Position numbers and translations under genes: made by a program
The notes under the pieces: generated by a model
Database searches by the model: none
What the model was told of the DNA's origin: nothing
Seen by the model: only the letters and a program-made list of their open reading frames with translations
In this document: positions 21,233-30,066 of the stretch, piece by piece
Position numbering within the stretch: the first letter of the stretch is position 1
How the letters are laid out: each line of letters begins with the position of its first letter
Origin: Roseibium aggregatum
Lineage (GTDB): Bacteria; Pseudomonadota; Alphaproteobacteria; Rhizobiales; Stappiaceae
Direction: 5' to 3'
Assembly (NCBI RefSeq): GCF_014692675.1
Contig: NZ_JABFCZ010000021.1
Span: 62,001-126,000 of the forward strand
DNA: 64,000 bases

Positions 21233-21880
21233 ATGAAACGCAGATCCGCAGAAATCCTTCGCGAATACGGTCCCTTTCCCGGCGTCGACGCCGTGGCCGG
21301 GGTCAGCTTCGACGGTAACAAGGTCTGGTTCGCGACCGGCGACCGGCTGACCGCCCTCGACCCGGAAAGCGACGAGACATCAAGCACGATCGAGATCGGT
21401 GCGGATGCCGGAACCGCGTTCGACGGCAAGCACCTGTTCCAGATCGCGGAAACGGTCATCCGGAAGATCGATCCTCAGACCGGAGAAGTGCTCGGCACGA
21501 TCCCGGCGCCCGGCGAAGGCGGGGATTCCGGGCTGGCCTGGGCGGAAGGAACGCTCTGGGTCGGCCAGCACCGCGGCTGCAGGATCCATCAGGTCGATCC
21601 GGAAACGGGAAGGATCCTGCGCACAATTACCTCCGACCGTTTCGTCACCGGCGTCACCTGGGTCGACGGCGAGTTCTGGCACGGCACCTGGCAGGACGAC
21701 AAGAGCGATATCCGGCGCATCGATCCGGCCACCGGCGCGGTGCTGGAACGCCTGGACATGCCGGAGGGAATGGGCGTGTCGGGCATGGAATCGGACGGCG
21801 CCGGCCGTTTCTTCTGCGGCGGCGGCGGCAGCGGCAAGGTGCGCGCCGTCCGCCGGCCCGGGAAAACCGGCGTGGCCTGA
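21233..21880 (+). CDS. Small YncE/glutamine-cyclotransferase-like beta-propeller protein
   Basis: The 215-residue protein has propeller-type repeats: GVSFDGNKVWFATGDRLTALDPES, GTAFDGKHLFQIAETVIRKIDPQTG, GLAWAEGTLWVGQHRGCRIHQVDPETG and GVTWVDGEFWHGTWQDDKSDIRRIDPATG. There is no signal peptide, so it is probably cytoplasmic. It follows the HTH regulator by 9 bp and is likely cotranscribed. Its last 24 codons are duplicated, with changes, at 24543–24617. The enzymatic role is unknown. Confidence 0.75.
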   Translation: MKRRSAEILREYGPFPGVDAVAGVSFDGNKVWFATGDRLTALDPESDETSSTIEIGADAGTAFDGKHLFQIAETVIRKIDPQTGEVLGTIPAPGEGGDSGLAWAEGTLWVGQHRGCRIHQVDPETGRILRTITSDRFVTGVTWVDGEFWHGTWQDDKSDIRRIDPATGAVLERLDMPEGMGVSGMESDGAGRFFCGGGGSGKVRAVRRPGKTGVA

Positions 21881-21931
21881 CCTCATTCCGGTTCAGGCAA
21901 ACGACACGTCCAACCGCGTCACCATATGGCG
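21804..21931. repeat. Direct repeat copy A (128 bp, junction of two genes)
   Basis: Aligns without gaps to 24541–24668 with about 16 mismatches in 128 positions by eye. It holds the last 24 codons of the propeller gene plus, on the reverse strand, a remnant of the C-terminus of the double-ATPase gene. The MITE-like element begins 6 bp beyond its right end. Confidence 0.85.
21893..21931 (-). pseudogene. Remnant of the ABC double-ATPase C-terminus
   Basis: The reverse strand reads RHMVTRLDVSFA followed by TGA. This matches RHMVARSDEAFA and TGA, the true end of the double-ATPase gene (stop at 24630). Only 12 codons remain; the MITE-like element lies directly next to it. Confidence 0.75.
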
Positions 21932-21936
21932 AATTC

Positions 21937-22215
21937 CACTGCTGTCCGGTTTTATGTTGGACATCTCATATATCTCATTTGAATGATTGAAGAATTTCAG
22001 ATCATTCGGCTTAAAGACGCGCGATGATCCCCCCACTTGTCATTCCGGTTTGACGCGGCAGCGGCAAGACCGGAATCCAGTACTCCGTGTAGCATACGAG
22101 TGAAAAAGATAGCAGATTCAATAGATTACTGGATCCCAGCCTTCGCTGGGATGACAACAAACTCTCAGATCAAGCGGATTGCCATATTCAGCCAAACTTA
22201 AACCGGACAGCAGTG
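21937..22215. mobile_element. 279-bp MITE-like element with 9-bp target duplication
   Basis: Terminal inverted repeats of 24 bp: left CACTGCTGTCCGG... (21937–21960), right its complement (22192–22215), 21 of 24 matching. The identical 9-mer GGCGAATTC directly abuts both ends (21928–21936 and 22216–22224), the mark of transposition with a 9-bp target duplication. No transposase gene fits inside. The core carries two further palindromic units: TTGTCATTCCGG...ATCCAGTA and TACTGGATCCCAGC...GCTGGGATGACAA (about 22037–22157), a form common in dispersed alphaproteobacterial repeats. It would need a full-length element elsewhere to move. Confidence 0.8.
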
Positions 22216-22224
22216 GGCGAATTC

Positions 22225-22751
22225 CGCGCTGCTTTCGAGCAATCGGACCGAGAACCCGAGCCGTTCGTTGCCAATAAGGGCCTTAACCCGGTTTGCTTTC
22301 CCGCCTCACGCCATCAGGCCGCATATCTTCCACGTCACCTGGGCTTGCTCTCCCAAAGGACCGGATCTTCGAGCAATGCGTCCGCAGGCTCCTGCTGCCC
22401 ATGTCTCACGAACGTTACTGGAAACAAGGCGTCCCAATGATTCTCTCAGGGCACGACATTCATTCGACGTTCTGGACTACGCATAATTGACAATATCAAG
22501 AGACAGACTGCGGATAATTGGAAATATAAGCATGCAAACGAATATTCATGGCACGCGGCACTCGCCACAGGACGTTTTTCGTCGACATATCAATGATTTC
22601 TACAACGTTATATATACTATGGATAATACTATTGATTGAATTCAATTTTTCTTTCCATTTCAAGTTTTAAACAACAAAACTAGATAAATTAATTGTAAAC
22701 GGACCGAAGCAAACTATTCCCTAAGGTTAATTTTAGACCTTGGGGGTTACA
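22225..22751. other. Non-coding DNA before the chemoreceptor gene
   Basis: About 530 bp with no supported gene; the short frames here have no ribosome site and no recognisable protein. The last 200 bp (22560–22740) are very AT-rich and probably contain the chemoreceptor promoter. Confidence 0.4.
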
Positions 22752-23864
22752 ATGAACTTTTTCGCCGCAAGTGACGACAAGGCAATTCTGGATGCGTTCA
22801 GCCGTTCCCAGGCAATCATTGAATTCGAACCGAATGGGACGGTCATCACAGCGAATGACAATTTCCTGAACACGCTCGGGTATTCGCTTGACGAGATCAA
22901 GGGCCAGCACCACAGCCTTTTCGTCGAGCTGGATTACGCCAAGAGCCAGGATTATAAAGACTTCTGGTCAGGCCTCGCCCAGGGTGAATTCAAGGCGGAT
23001 GAATTCAAGCGTATCGGCAAAGGGGGCAGGGAAGTCTGGATTCAAGCCAACTACAATCCAATTCTCGATGCATCCGGAGTTCCGTTCAAGGTCGTCAAAT
23101 TCGCAACCGACATTACCGAGCAGGTTCTCGAGCGGAAGCGGCGCGAAACCGTCCAAAAGGACATTGACGCGCAGCTGACCGAAATTGCCCAGGCGATTTC
23201 AAACACAATGGAACAGGCCTCCGGCTCAGCTTCGGCCTCGACCCAAACCGCAGCCAGCGTCCAGACCGTTGCGGCAGCTGCCGAAGAGCTTGTCGCCTCC
23301 ATCCAGGAAATCAGCCGTCAGGTGCAAAAGGCTTCCGAGATTTCCCAGAAAGCCGTTGGCGAGGCGGCCCAATCCAACGAAACAATGGTCGGCTTGTCTG
23401 AAGATGCCAAGACGATCGGCAGTGTCATCGAACTGATCGACAACATTGCCAACCAGACAAACCTGCTTGCCCTGAATGCGACCATAGAAGCCGCACGTGC
23501 GGGCGAAGCGGGAAAAGGCTTCGCGGTGGTTGCCGCCGAGGTGAAAGAACTTGCTTCGCAAACCAGCAAAGCGACCGAAGAGATTTCAAATCAGATTGAA
23601 TCCATGCAGGGCACAACAGACCAGGCGGTCAGTGCCATCGCGAGCATCATGGATATCATCAATGAGATCAGCGACATCTCTACGAGCATTTCTTCCGCGG
23701 TCGAAGAACAGTCCGTCGTTACCCAGGAAATTTCCACCAATATGCAAAGCGCCTCCCAGGGCGTGGAACTCGTGACTTCAAACATCCAGGCCATTTCGTC
23801 CGCGACATTCCAGATCGACGCTGCAACCGAAAAAGTTCGGGAAGCATCAAGATCCATTGCCTGA
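22752..23864 (+). CDS. Soluble PAS-domain methyl-accepting chemotaxis protein
   Basis: Cytoplasmic chemoreceptor of 370 residues. An N-terminal PAS domain (about 5–115; [33 protein letters not shown] and the PAC-like [15 protein letters not shown]) is followed by a helical signalling domain. Its hairpin tip [28 protein letters not shown] is fully conserved and should bind CheA/CheW. There is no transmembrane segment and no C-terminal CheR pentapeptide. The ATG at 22752 has GGGGG about 6 nt upstream. It lies in the AT-richer block with the Rrf2 gene. A PAS ligand such as a flavin or heme is possible but cannot be read. Confidence 0.92.
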   Translation: MNFFAASDDKAILDAFSRSQAIIEFEPNGTVITANDNFLNTLGYSLDEIKGQHHSLFVELDYAKSQDYKDFWSGLAQGEFKADEFKRIGKGGREVWIQANYNPILDASGVPFKVVKFATDITEQVLERKRRETVQKDIDAQLTEIAQAISNTMEQASGSASASTQTAASVQTVAAAAEELVASIQEISRQVQKASEISQKAVGEAAQSNETMVGLSEDAKTIGSVIELIDNIANQTNLLALNATIEAARAGEAGKGFAVVAAEVKELASQTSKATEEISNQIESMQGTTDQAVSAIASIMDIINEISDISTSISSAVEEQSVVTQEISTNMQSASQGVELVTSNIQAISSATFQIDAATEKVREASRSIA

Positions 23865-24065
23865 TAGCCGGCGTATAGGAGAAGCGAAGAGGTAAACGAA
23901 GGGATTGAATATGCGCCAGAACTTCAGGCCGGAGACAAAGCCACACGTTTCGACACGTTCACCGGAATTGCCGGGAACATCGTGCCGCGTCGTGATGATG
24001 CAAACTGGAATCCAAGACAAAACGTCTCAAGCAACTGCTTCAACAAGTAAATAAAAATAAAGATC

Positions 24066-24482
24066 ATGAGGCTGGCACAGAAAACGTCCGTCGCGGTGAA
24101 ATTGCTGGCGCTTTTGTCCAGTCATAAAAACAACAAATACACGGCGGAGGAAATTGCAGATCGCCTGAAAGTAAGCCGGTCTCTGGTAGCGCAAGTTGTT
24201 ATGGAATTGCGGCGAAATCACTATGTAACCACCAAGACCGGAAAACATGGCGGCATCTCGATGCTGAAAGACCCGCAATCCATTTCCTTGACTGAAATCA
24301 TTCAAATATTTGAAGCTGATTTTGCTTTAACGAGGTGTCTTAAACACGACCATGACGCGGACTGCATCTTTCCCAATGGCTGTCCAATGAAAGAAATTTT
24401 TACGAACGCGTTGGATAAATTTTTTGACGTTCTTTCAAAAGCGACGATTGACGACCTATTAGACGCGGATTTCACCCCTTAA
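24066..24482 (+). CDS. Rrf2-family regulator with three C-terminal-half cysteines
   Basis: Predicted winged-helix regulator, 138 residues. The wHTH (ADRLKVSRSLVAQVVMELRRNHYVTTKTGKHGGI) matches Rrf2 members such as NsrR and IscR. Three cysteines (91, 100, 106; C-x8-C-x5-C) lie where these proteins bind an Fe-S cluster, but the first spacing is wider than in IscR or NsrR. The gene is AT-richer than its surroundings and has no clear ribosome site. It follows the chemoreceptor by about 200 bp. NO, iron or redox sensing is an inference. Confidence 0.82.
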   Translation: MRLAQKTSVAVKLLALLSSHKNNKYTAEEIADRLKVSRSLVAQVVMELRRNHYVTTKTGKHGGISMLKDPQSISLTEIIQIFEADFALTRCLKHDHDADCIFPNGCPMKEIFTNALDKFFDVLSKATIDDLLDADFTP

Positions 24483-24535
24483 ATTTCATAAATACTCATA
24501 ACCTTCGGACGAAAAGCCGCTAAAAAGACTTTAAC

Positions 24536-24562
24536 CCCTCGCCGTTTCTTCCACGGCGAGGG
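24536..24562 (+). terminator. Hairpin after the Rrf2 gene, at the edge of repeat copy B
   Basis: CCCTCGCCGT (24536–24545) pairs with ACGGCGAGGG (24553–24562), a 10-bp stem with a 7-nt loop, 53 nt after the Rrf2 stop. No T-run follows. The left arm begins outside repeat copy B and the right arm lies inside it. Confidence 0.5.
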
Positions 24563-24668
24563 CAACGGCGGCAAGGTGCGCGCCGTCCGCCGGCCCGGGA
24601 AATCCGGGGCGGCCTGACCTCATTCCGGTTCAGGCAAACGCCTCATCCGATCGCGCCACCATATGGCG
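24541..24668. repeat. Direct repeat copy B (128 bp, junction of two genes)
   Basis: Counterpart of 21804–21931, about 87% identical by eye with no gaps. It joins a 24-codon remnant of the propeller gene to the true 3' end of the double-ATPase gene. Together the two copies bracket the chemoreceptor/Rrf2 block. Confidence 0.85.
24543..24617 (+). pseudogene. Remnant of the propeller-protein C-terminus
   Basis: Reads RFFHGEGNGGKVRAVRRPGK then SGAA and TGA, matching the end of the intact propeller protein (RFFCGGGGSGKVRAVRRPGK then TGVA). The frame is kept but no start or upstream part is present. Confidence 0.75.
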
Positions 24669-26423
24669 GTCGCCGATGTCATCATAACGAACCCGCTCCA
24701 CGGTCTCCCCAATGCCATGGATCGGCGAGGGAACATCGCCGACCGGAACCTGGAACATGTCCCGCCGGCGGGACGGATCGGGGATCGGGACCGCCTCCAT
24801 CAGGCGCCTTGTGTAGGGATGGCAGGGGTTTTCGAAGATCTGCCGCCGGGTGCCGGTTTCGACGATCTGGCCCAGATACATGACCGCCACCCGGTGCGAC
24901 ACCTGTTCGACCACGGCCATGTCGTGGGAGATGAAGAGATAGGCGAGCCCCATCTCGTCCTGCAGTTCCTTCAACAGATCGAGCACCTGGGCCTGAACCG
25001 ACACGTCGAGCGCGGACACGCTTTCATCGGCGATGATCACCTTCGGCGACAGGGCAAGTGCGCGGGCGATGCAGATCCGCTGCCTCTGACCGCCGGAAAA
25101 CTCGTGCGGGTGGCGGGACATCTGTTCTGTGCTCAGCCCGACGCGGCGGAACAGGCCGGCGACCCGGTCTTGCAGTTCCGTTCCCTTTGCCAGGCCGTGA
25201 ATGACCAGCGGCTCGCCGACGAGGTCTCCCACGGTCATGCGCGGGTCGAGCGACGCGTAGGGGTCCTGGAACACCATCTGGATGTTGCGCCGGAAGGCCC
25301 GGTCGGCAGCAGAGTTGCGGCCGCTCATGAGATGCTGGCCGGCGACCCGGATCGAACCGTCCCAGGGCACGAGGTTCATCAGCGCCTTGCCGATGGAGGA
25401 CTTGCCGCAACCGCTTTCGCCGACGAGGCCGAGGGTCTCACCGGGGCGGATATCGAAGGAGACGCCTTCGACCGCATGCACGCGGGACACGACCCGCTGA
25501 AGCAGGCCGCCGCGCAGGTCGAAGCGGACGGTCAGGTCGTTCACCTCCAGGGCAGCGCCTGCCGCCTTTTCCCTGATCTCAGAGTCCTTTCCGGACATGG
25601 CGCCCAGTTTCGGCACGGCGGCCAACAGCTTTTGGGTATAGGGATCGCCAGGTGTCTGAAACAGCGGCCCCACCGGACCGTCCTCGACGATCTGGCCCTG
25701 GTTCATGACGATGACGCGGTCGGCCATTTCGGCAACGACGCCCATGTCGTGGGTGATCAGGATGACCGCCGTGCCGAAGTCCCGCTGCAGGTCGCGGATC
25801 AGCTGCAGGATCTGCGCCTGGATGGTGACGTCGAGCGCGGTCGTCGGTTCGTCGGCAATCAGGACTTTCGGGTTGCAGGCCAGCGCCATGGCGATCATGA
25901 CCCGCTGGCGCATGCCGCCGGAAAGTTCGTGCGGATACTGTTTCAAGCGCCGCGGCGGCTCCGACAGGCGGACGGCCTCGAGCATCTCCAGGGCCCGTTT
26001 TTCCGCCTCACGGCGGGAGACACTCTGGTGCGCGATGACCGCCTCGCGCAACTGCCGGCCGATGGTCAGCACCGGATTGAGCGACGTCATCGGCTCCTGG
26101 AAGATCATCGCGATATCGCCGCCACGGACGGAACGCATGGCCGTCTCGTCCAGCTGGCACAGGTCGCGGCCGTCGAGCAGGACCGAGCCGCCGCCGATCC
26201 GGGCCATGGGCTCGGGCAGCAGGCGCATGATCGACAGGGCGGTCATCGACTTGCCCGACCCGGATTCGCCTGCAATGCACAGGGTTTCGCCGCGCTTCAG
26301 ATCGAAGGACAGGCCGTCCACGACGGTCTTGCTGCCATCGGGTGTGGCCACTTCCGTCTTCAGATCGCGGACGGAAAGGACGATCTCTTCGAGCTGGCTT
26401 GCGGAAACGTCGGTCTGTTGCAT
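24630..26423 (-). CDS. ABC transporter ATP-binding protein, two fused nucleotide-binding domains (DppD–DppF type)
   Basis: Powers a peptide/amide importer of the Opp/Dpp family. The 597-residue product carries two full ATPase modules: first GESGSGKSMTAL with [15 protein letters not shown] and [13 protein letters not shown]; second [14 protein letters not shown] with [15 protein letters not shown] and IIADESVSALDVS. Each module ends with the oligopeptide-transporter C-terminal region (DPYTQKLLAAVP, HPYTRRLMEAVP). The ATG at 26423 is preferred because the open frame upstream overlaps the formamidase gene; no strong ribosome site is seen. It is the last gene of the amiC-led operon. Its 3' end is part of repeat copy B. 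Confidence 0.93.
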   Translation of the reverse strand: MQQTDVSASQLEEIVLSVRDLKTEVATPDGSKTVVDGLSFDLKRGETLCIAGESGSGKSMTALSIMRLLPEPMARIGGGSVLLDGRDLCQLDETAMRSVRGGDIAMIFQEPMTSLNPVLTIGRQLREAVIAHQSVSRREAEKRALEMLEAVRLSEPPRRLKQYPHELSGGMRQRVMIAMALACNPKVLIADEPTTALDVTIQAQILQLIRDLQRDFGTAVILITHDMGVVAEMADRVIVMNQGQIVEDGPVGPLFQTPGDPYTQKLLAAVPKLGAMSGKDSEIREKAAGAALEVNDLTVRFDLRGGLLQRVVSRVHAVEGVSFDIRPGETLGLVGESGCGKSSIGKALMNLVPWDGSIRVAGQHLMSGRNSAADRAFRRNIQMVFQDPYASLDPRMTVGDLVGEPLVIHGLAKGTELQDRVAGLFRRVGLSTEQMSRHPHEFSGGQRQRICIARALALSPKVIIADESVSALDVSVQAQVLDLLKELQDEMGLAYLFISHDMAVVEQVSHRVAVMYLGQIVETGTRRQIFENPCHPYTRRLMEAVPIPDPSRRRDMFQVPVGDVPSPIHGIGETVERVRYDDIGDRHMVARSDEAFA

Positions 26424-26490
26424 CGGCTGCTTGCTGGTCTGGACCCGGGAGTAGAGAACCGGCAGACGGTAATCCGCCGGTTCAAAAGGC

Positions 26491-27444
26491 TCATTCGAGA
26501 ACGAGCTTGGGGAAGTAGAAGGAAACGACCCAGTTCGGCTCATCGACGATCTCGGAAATCCGGAGATCGCCGCAGACCGAGCACAGCATGTAGGCGTCGA
26601 CCGCGGAATAGCCGTGGCGGGCGCACAGGAGGTCGATCATGTTCGACACGGCTGCCTGCGCGCCTTCAAACAGGTTCTCGCCGATGCCGGTCGTGACCTC
26701 GTACCCCTTCTCGTCAAGATGGCGGGTCACCGGACCGGGGGTCTCGAACCGCGGCATCTTCAGGTCTGCGCCCTTGATCAGGTCCAGTTCAAGGACCACG
26801 CTCATCGGGCTTTCGATGGCCGTGCCGCAGACTTCGCCGTCGCCCTGGGCCGCATGGGTGTCGCCGATGGAAAACAGCGCGCCTGCGACCTCGATCGGCA
26901 GGTAAAGCGTCGTCCCGGCAGCGAGATCGCGGATATCCATGTTGCCGCCGACACGGCGCGGCGGAACGATGGAGTGGAGCCCGGCTTCCGCCGGCGCCAC
27001 GCCGATGGTTCCCGCGAAGGGCTTGAGCGGCACCTTTCCGTGCGGGGAAAAGGCCGACATGCCGAGATTGTCCTTGTCATAGGACCACACATGCAGCGCC
27101 GGATCCTTGAACTGGTCCGCCAGCAGCCCGAAGCCGGGAATATTGGCGGTCCAGCCGAAGCCGGAGGGTTTGAACTGGTGGATTTTCACCACCAGCGCAT
27201 CGCCCGGCTCGGCCCCATCCACATGGATGGGACCGTTGACCGGATTGATCTTGCCGAAGTCCATCTCGGCAACGTCCTTCACGGTGCTTTCCGGGGTCAA
27301 CTGACCGGCGGAGCTGTCATTGCATTCGAATTCCAGCACCGTGCCCGGAGCCACTTTCTCGACCGGGGCAATGGAATTGTCCCAGCCGAAGTGATGTTGT
27401 GCCGCGTGGATCGTGTAGCTCGCGGCCTTGCAGTTACTGCACAT
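26491..27444 (-). CDS. Acetamidase/formamidase (FmdA/AmdA family)
   Basis: Predicted hydrolase of formamide or short-chain amides, releasing ammonia. The 317-residue protein shows the family landmarks HFGWDNSIAPV, NGPIHVDGAEPGDALVVKI, FSIGDTHAAQGDGEVCGTAIE and DAYMLCSVCGDLRISEIVD. The start at 27444 overlaps the end of the binding-protein gene by 11 bp, which suggests translational coupling. The longer frame upstream to 27726 is only a shadow of that gene. Placement in an amiC/amiR-controlled importer operon supports uptake and hydrolysis of an amide as a nitrogen source. Confidence 0.93.
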   Translation of the reverse strand: MCSNCKAASYTIHAAQHHFGWDNSIAPVEKVAPGTVLEFECNDSSAGQLTPESTVKDVAEMDFGKINPVNGPIHVDGAEPGDALVVKIHQFKPSGFGWTANIPGFGLLADQFKDPALHVWSYDKDNLGMSAFSPHGKVPLKPFAGTIGVAPAEAGLHSIVPPRRVGGNMDIRDLAAGTTLYLPIEVAGALFSIGDTHAAQGDGEVCGTAIESPMSVVLELDLIKGADLKMPRFETPGPVTRHLDEKGYEVTTGIGENLFEGAQAAVSNMIDLLCARHGYSAVDAYMLCSVCGDLRISEIVDEPNWVVSFYFPKLVLE

Positions 27445-29062
27445 CTTTCGCCCAAACGTAGTCGTAGTTGACGGGAATATGGACCGGATCGACGAAGATC
27501 GCGTCCGGGCCACCCAGACGGTCCGACCGCATGGTGAACCGCTGTTCGTTGAAGATCGGAACCCAGGGCGCGTCGTCCATGATGGAGATGAAGATCTTCC
27601 GCCACAGGGCCTCGCGTTCCGCCTTTTTGGCCGGGTCGGTGATGCTGTCGGCCTCGGTCGCCAGCTTATCGAGCTCCTCGTTGCAGTACCAGGACCAGTT
27701 CCAGCCGCCCTTGACCGCGCCGGCACAGCCGAGGATCGGGCCGTAGAAGTTGGACGGATCCGGGAAGTCGGCGATCCAGGCCATGCCGCCCGACCAGATC
27801 ATCGGCGCCTGATCCGGCTCGCCGCCGGCTGCAATGACGTTGGCCTGGGCCAGGGCCTTCAGCTCCGCCTTGATGCCGATGGCGGCGAGATCCGCCTGGA
27901 TCGACTGGGCGATGCGCGGGTTCGGGTCGGTGTTGTAGACGTAAAGCTCGGTTTCGAACCCGTCCGGGAAGCCGGCGTCAGCCAGCATCTTCTTGGCCGC
28001 TTCAGGATCGAACGGATAGCCCTTGTAGTCCTTGTCGTAGCCGGGCATGGACGGCGGCAGCGGCTGGTTGGCCGGAACGGCGCGGCCGTTGATGATCCGC
28101 ACGATCCGGTCCTTGTTGATGGCCATGTTGACCGCCTTGCGGACTTCCGGCTTGTCGAACGGCGGCATCTTGACGTTCATGGTCACGTAGCCGGTCTGAA
28201 GCTGGCCGCCCTCGATGATCAGGTCCTTGTATTGCGGATCCTTGGTCACCTCGAGGAATTTCGCGGGCGGAATGCCGTCGCCGGGAATATCGGCCTCACC
28301 CCGCTGCAGGCGCAGCAGCGCCACGATCGGCTCCTGACCGACCTCGAAGTCGATCTCGTCGAGTTTCGGAATGCCCGGCTTCCAGTAGTCGGCATTGCGC
28401 TTGAACACGAGGCGCTGTCCGAGCGTCCATTCGGCCAGTTCGAAGGCGCCGGAACCGACCGGATGCTTGCCGAAATCGGCGCCCCATTTTTCGACTTCCT
28501 CCTTCGGAACGACGGAGGAGAAGTTGATCGCCAGAACATGGAGCATGGTCGCGTCCGGGCGGGAGAGTTCGATCTTAACCGTGTAGGGGTCGACGACGGT
28601 GACGCCGGACAGAGAGTCCGCCTTGCCTGCGGAGACTTCATCGAAACCCTTGATGGAGCCGAAGAAGCCGGCGCCCGGGCTCTGGGTTTTCGGATTGGCG
28701 ACGCGGTCGAGGGAATACTTGACGTCGTCTGCGGTCAGTTCGCGGCCGTTATGGAACTTGACGCCCTTGCGCAAGGTGAAGGTGTAGGTCAGGCCGTCAT
28801 CGGAAATGGTGAAGTCCTCGGCCAGATCCTTTTCCAGATTGGTCGTGCCCGGCTCATAGTCCATCAGGCCGTCGAACAGGCTCTTGATCATCGACCAGTT
28901 CTGCCAGTCGTAGCCGATGGCCGGATCGAGGGTCGAGACGTCATCCTTGTAGGTGACGATCATCGAGCCGCCCTGCTTGATGTCATCCGCATTTGCCGGC
29001 ACGGCAAGGGCGGCTGCCAATAGAGCGGCGCCCGCCACTCCCGTCAGAAATCTGCTTTTCAT
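27434..29062 (-). CDS. Periplasmic solute-binding protein, family 5 (Opp/Dpp type)
   Basis: Binds the substrate of the ABC importer in the periplasm. The 542-residue product has a signal peptide (basic KSR, hydrophobic stretch to about residue 20, cleavage near ANA-DD) and the family 5 features: LDPAIGYDWQNW near the N-terminus, a GLTYTFTLRKGVKFHNG segment and LRLQRGEADIPGDG. It sits between the permeases and the formamidase. In this operon the ligand may be an amide-type compound rather than a peptide; that is inferred from amiC and fmdA only. Confidence 0.93.
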   Translation of the reverse strand: MKSRFLTGVAGAALLAAALAVPANADDIKQGGSMIVTYKDDVSTLDPAIGYDWQNWSMIKSLFDGLMDYEPGTTNLEKDLAEDFTISDDGLTYTFTLRKGVKFHNGRELTADDVKYSLDRVANPKTQSPGAGFFGSIKGFDEVSAGKADSLSGVTVVDPYTVKIELSRPDATMLHVLAINFSSVVPKEEVEKWGADFGKHPVGSGAFELAEWTLGQRLVFKRNADYWKPGIPKLDEIDFEVGQEPIVALLRLQRGEADIPGDGIPPAKFLEVTKDPQYKDLIIEGGQLQTGYVTMNVKMPPFDKPEVRKAVNMAINKDRIVRIINGRAVPANQPLPPSMPGYDKDYKGYPFDPEAAKKMLADAGFPDGFETELYVYNTDPNPRIAQSIQADLAAIGIKAELKALAQANVIAAGGEPDQAPMIWSGGMAWIADFPDPSNFYGPILGCAGAVKGGWNWSWYCNEELDKLATEADSITDPAKKAEREALWRKIFISIMDDAPWVPIFNEQRFTMRSDRLGGPDAIFVDPVHIPVNYDYVWAKDVQ

Positions 29063-29145
29063 GTTCCAACCTCCGTTTTCGGTTTGGTTCCGCGTCCCGG
29101 CCGCTCTCTTGGCGGCTTACAGGGCGCGCATTTCGCCTTTACGCA

Positions 29146-30066
29146 TCAGCGAAGCTTGATCCGCGGATCGATCAGCGGTGCGATCATGTCCGCGAGGAAA
29201 TTTCCAAGGACGATGGCGCAGGCGGAAACCAGCGTGACGCCCATTATGATCGGGATGTCGACGCGCTGGATCGCCTGCCATGCGAGCTGGCCGATGCCGG
29301 GCCAGCCGAAGACGCTTTCCACGACCACGATGCCGCTCATGAAAAGGCCGATATCGATGCCGATCATGGCGATGATGGGCAAAAGCGCGTTGGGTACCGC
29401 GTGGCCGAACAGAACCTGGAACCGCTGCAGACCCTTGGCGCGGGCGGTGCGGATATAGTCCTGGCGCAGCACGTCGAGCATGGAGGAACGCATCATGCGG
29501 GCGTACCAGCCCGCCCCCAGGAGCCCGAGGGTGAGCGACGGCAGGACCATGTGCCGGAAGGTTCCGTAGCCGCCGATGGGAAACCAGCCGAGCTGCACGG
29601 CGAAGACGTAAAGCAGCAGGATGCCGATCACGAACTGGGGTGAGGACACGCCGGCAAAGGACAGCACCATCAGCGTGTTGTCGGTCGCCGAATTACGCTT
29701 CAGCGCCGCGATCAGCCCCATGGAGAGACCTATGACCAGTTCGCAGACGATCGCCCCGGCCATCAGCAGCAGCGTTGCCGGAAGCCGGGCCGCGATCAGT
29801 TCCGACACTTCCGTTTTCTGCAGGTAGGAGCGACCGAAATCGCCCTGGACCAGCCCGAACAGGTACCGGCCGTATTGCTGGTAGAATGGCAGGTTGAGCC
29901 CGAGCTGCTCGCGGATGTTTTCAACCGTCTGCGCGGTGGCGCTGCGGCCGGCGATCTGGCGCGCCGGGTCGGCGGGAATGAGATAGAGCAGCACGAAGGT
30001 GAAGAGCGACACGCCGAGCAGGATCAGGGCCGACTGCAGGATGCGGCGCAGAACATAGGAGACCAT
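29146..30066 (-). CDS. ABC transporter permease, DppB type
   Basis: Inner-membrane channel subunit of the importer, 306 residues. It has six predicted membrane segments, the first at residues 9–30 (SALILLGVSLFTFVLLYLIP), a long periplasmic loop typical of DppB/OppB (residues 31–98), and the EAA-type loop YIRTARAKGLQRFQVLFGHAVPNALLP that contacts the ATPases. It begins 1 nt after the DppC-type gene ends, so the two are tightly coupled, and is followed by the binding-protein gene. Confidence 0.94.
   Translation of the reverse strand: MVSYVLRRILQSALILLGVSLFTFVLLYLIPADPARQIAGRSATAQTVENIREQLGLNLPFYQQYGRYLFGLVQGDFGRSYLQKTEVSELIAARLPATLLLMAGAIVCELVIGLSMGLIAALKRNSATDNTLMVLSFAGVSSPQFVIGILLLYVFAVQLGWFPIGGYGTFRHMVLPSLTLGLLGAGWYARMMRSSMLDVLRQDYIRTARAKGLQRFQVLFGHAVPNALLPIIAMIGIDIGLFMSGIVVVESVFGWPGIGQLAWQAIQRVDIPIIMGVTLVSACAIVLGNFLADMIAPLIDPRIKLR

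Noticed and set aside
22213..22440. 75-codon forward frame starting with GTG at the right end of the MITE
   Set aside because: Starts inside the inverted repeat, no ribosome site and no recognisable protein.
23911..24054. 47-codon frame between the chemoreceptor and Rrf2 genes
   Set aside because: Ribosome site only moderate, no family likeness; another frame here reads more protein-like (GDKATRFDTFTGIAGNI) but has no start, so at best a gene relic.
21804..24668. The 128-bp repeats as attachment sites of an integrase-driven island
   Set aside because: No integrase or recombinase gene lies in the block and the copies are about 12% different, unlike fresh att sites.
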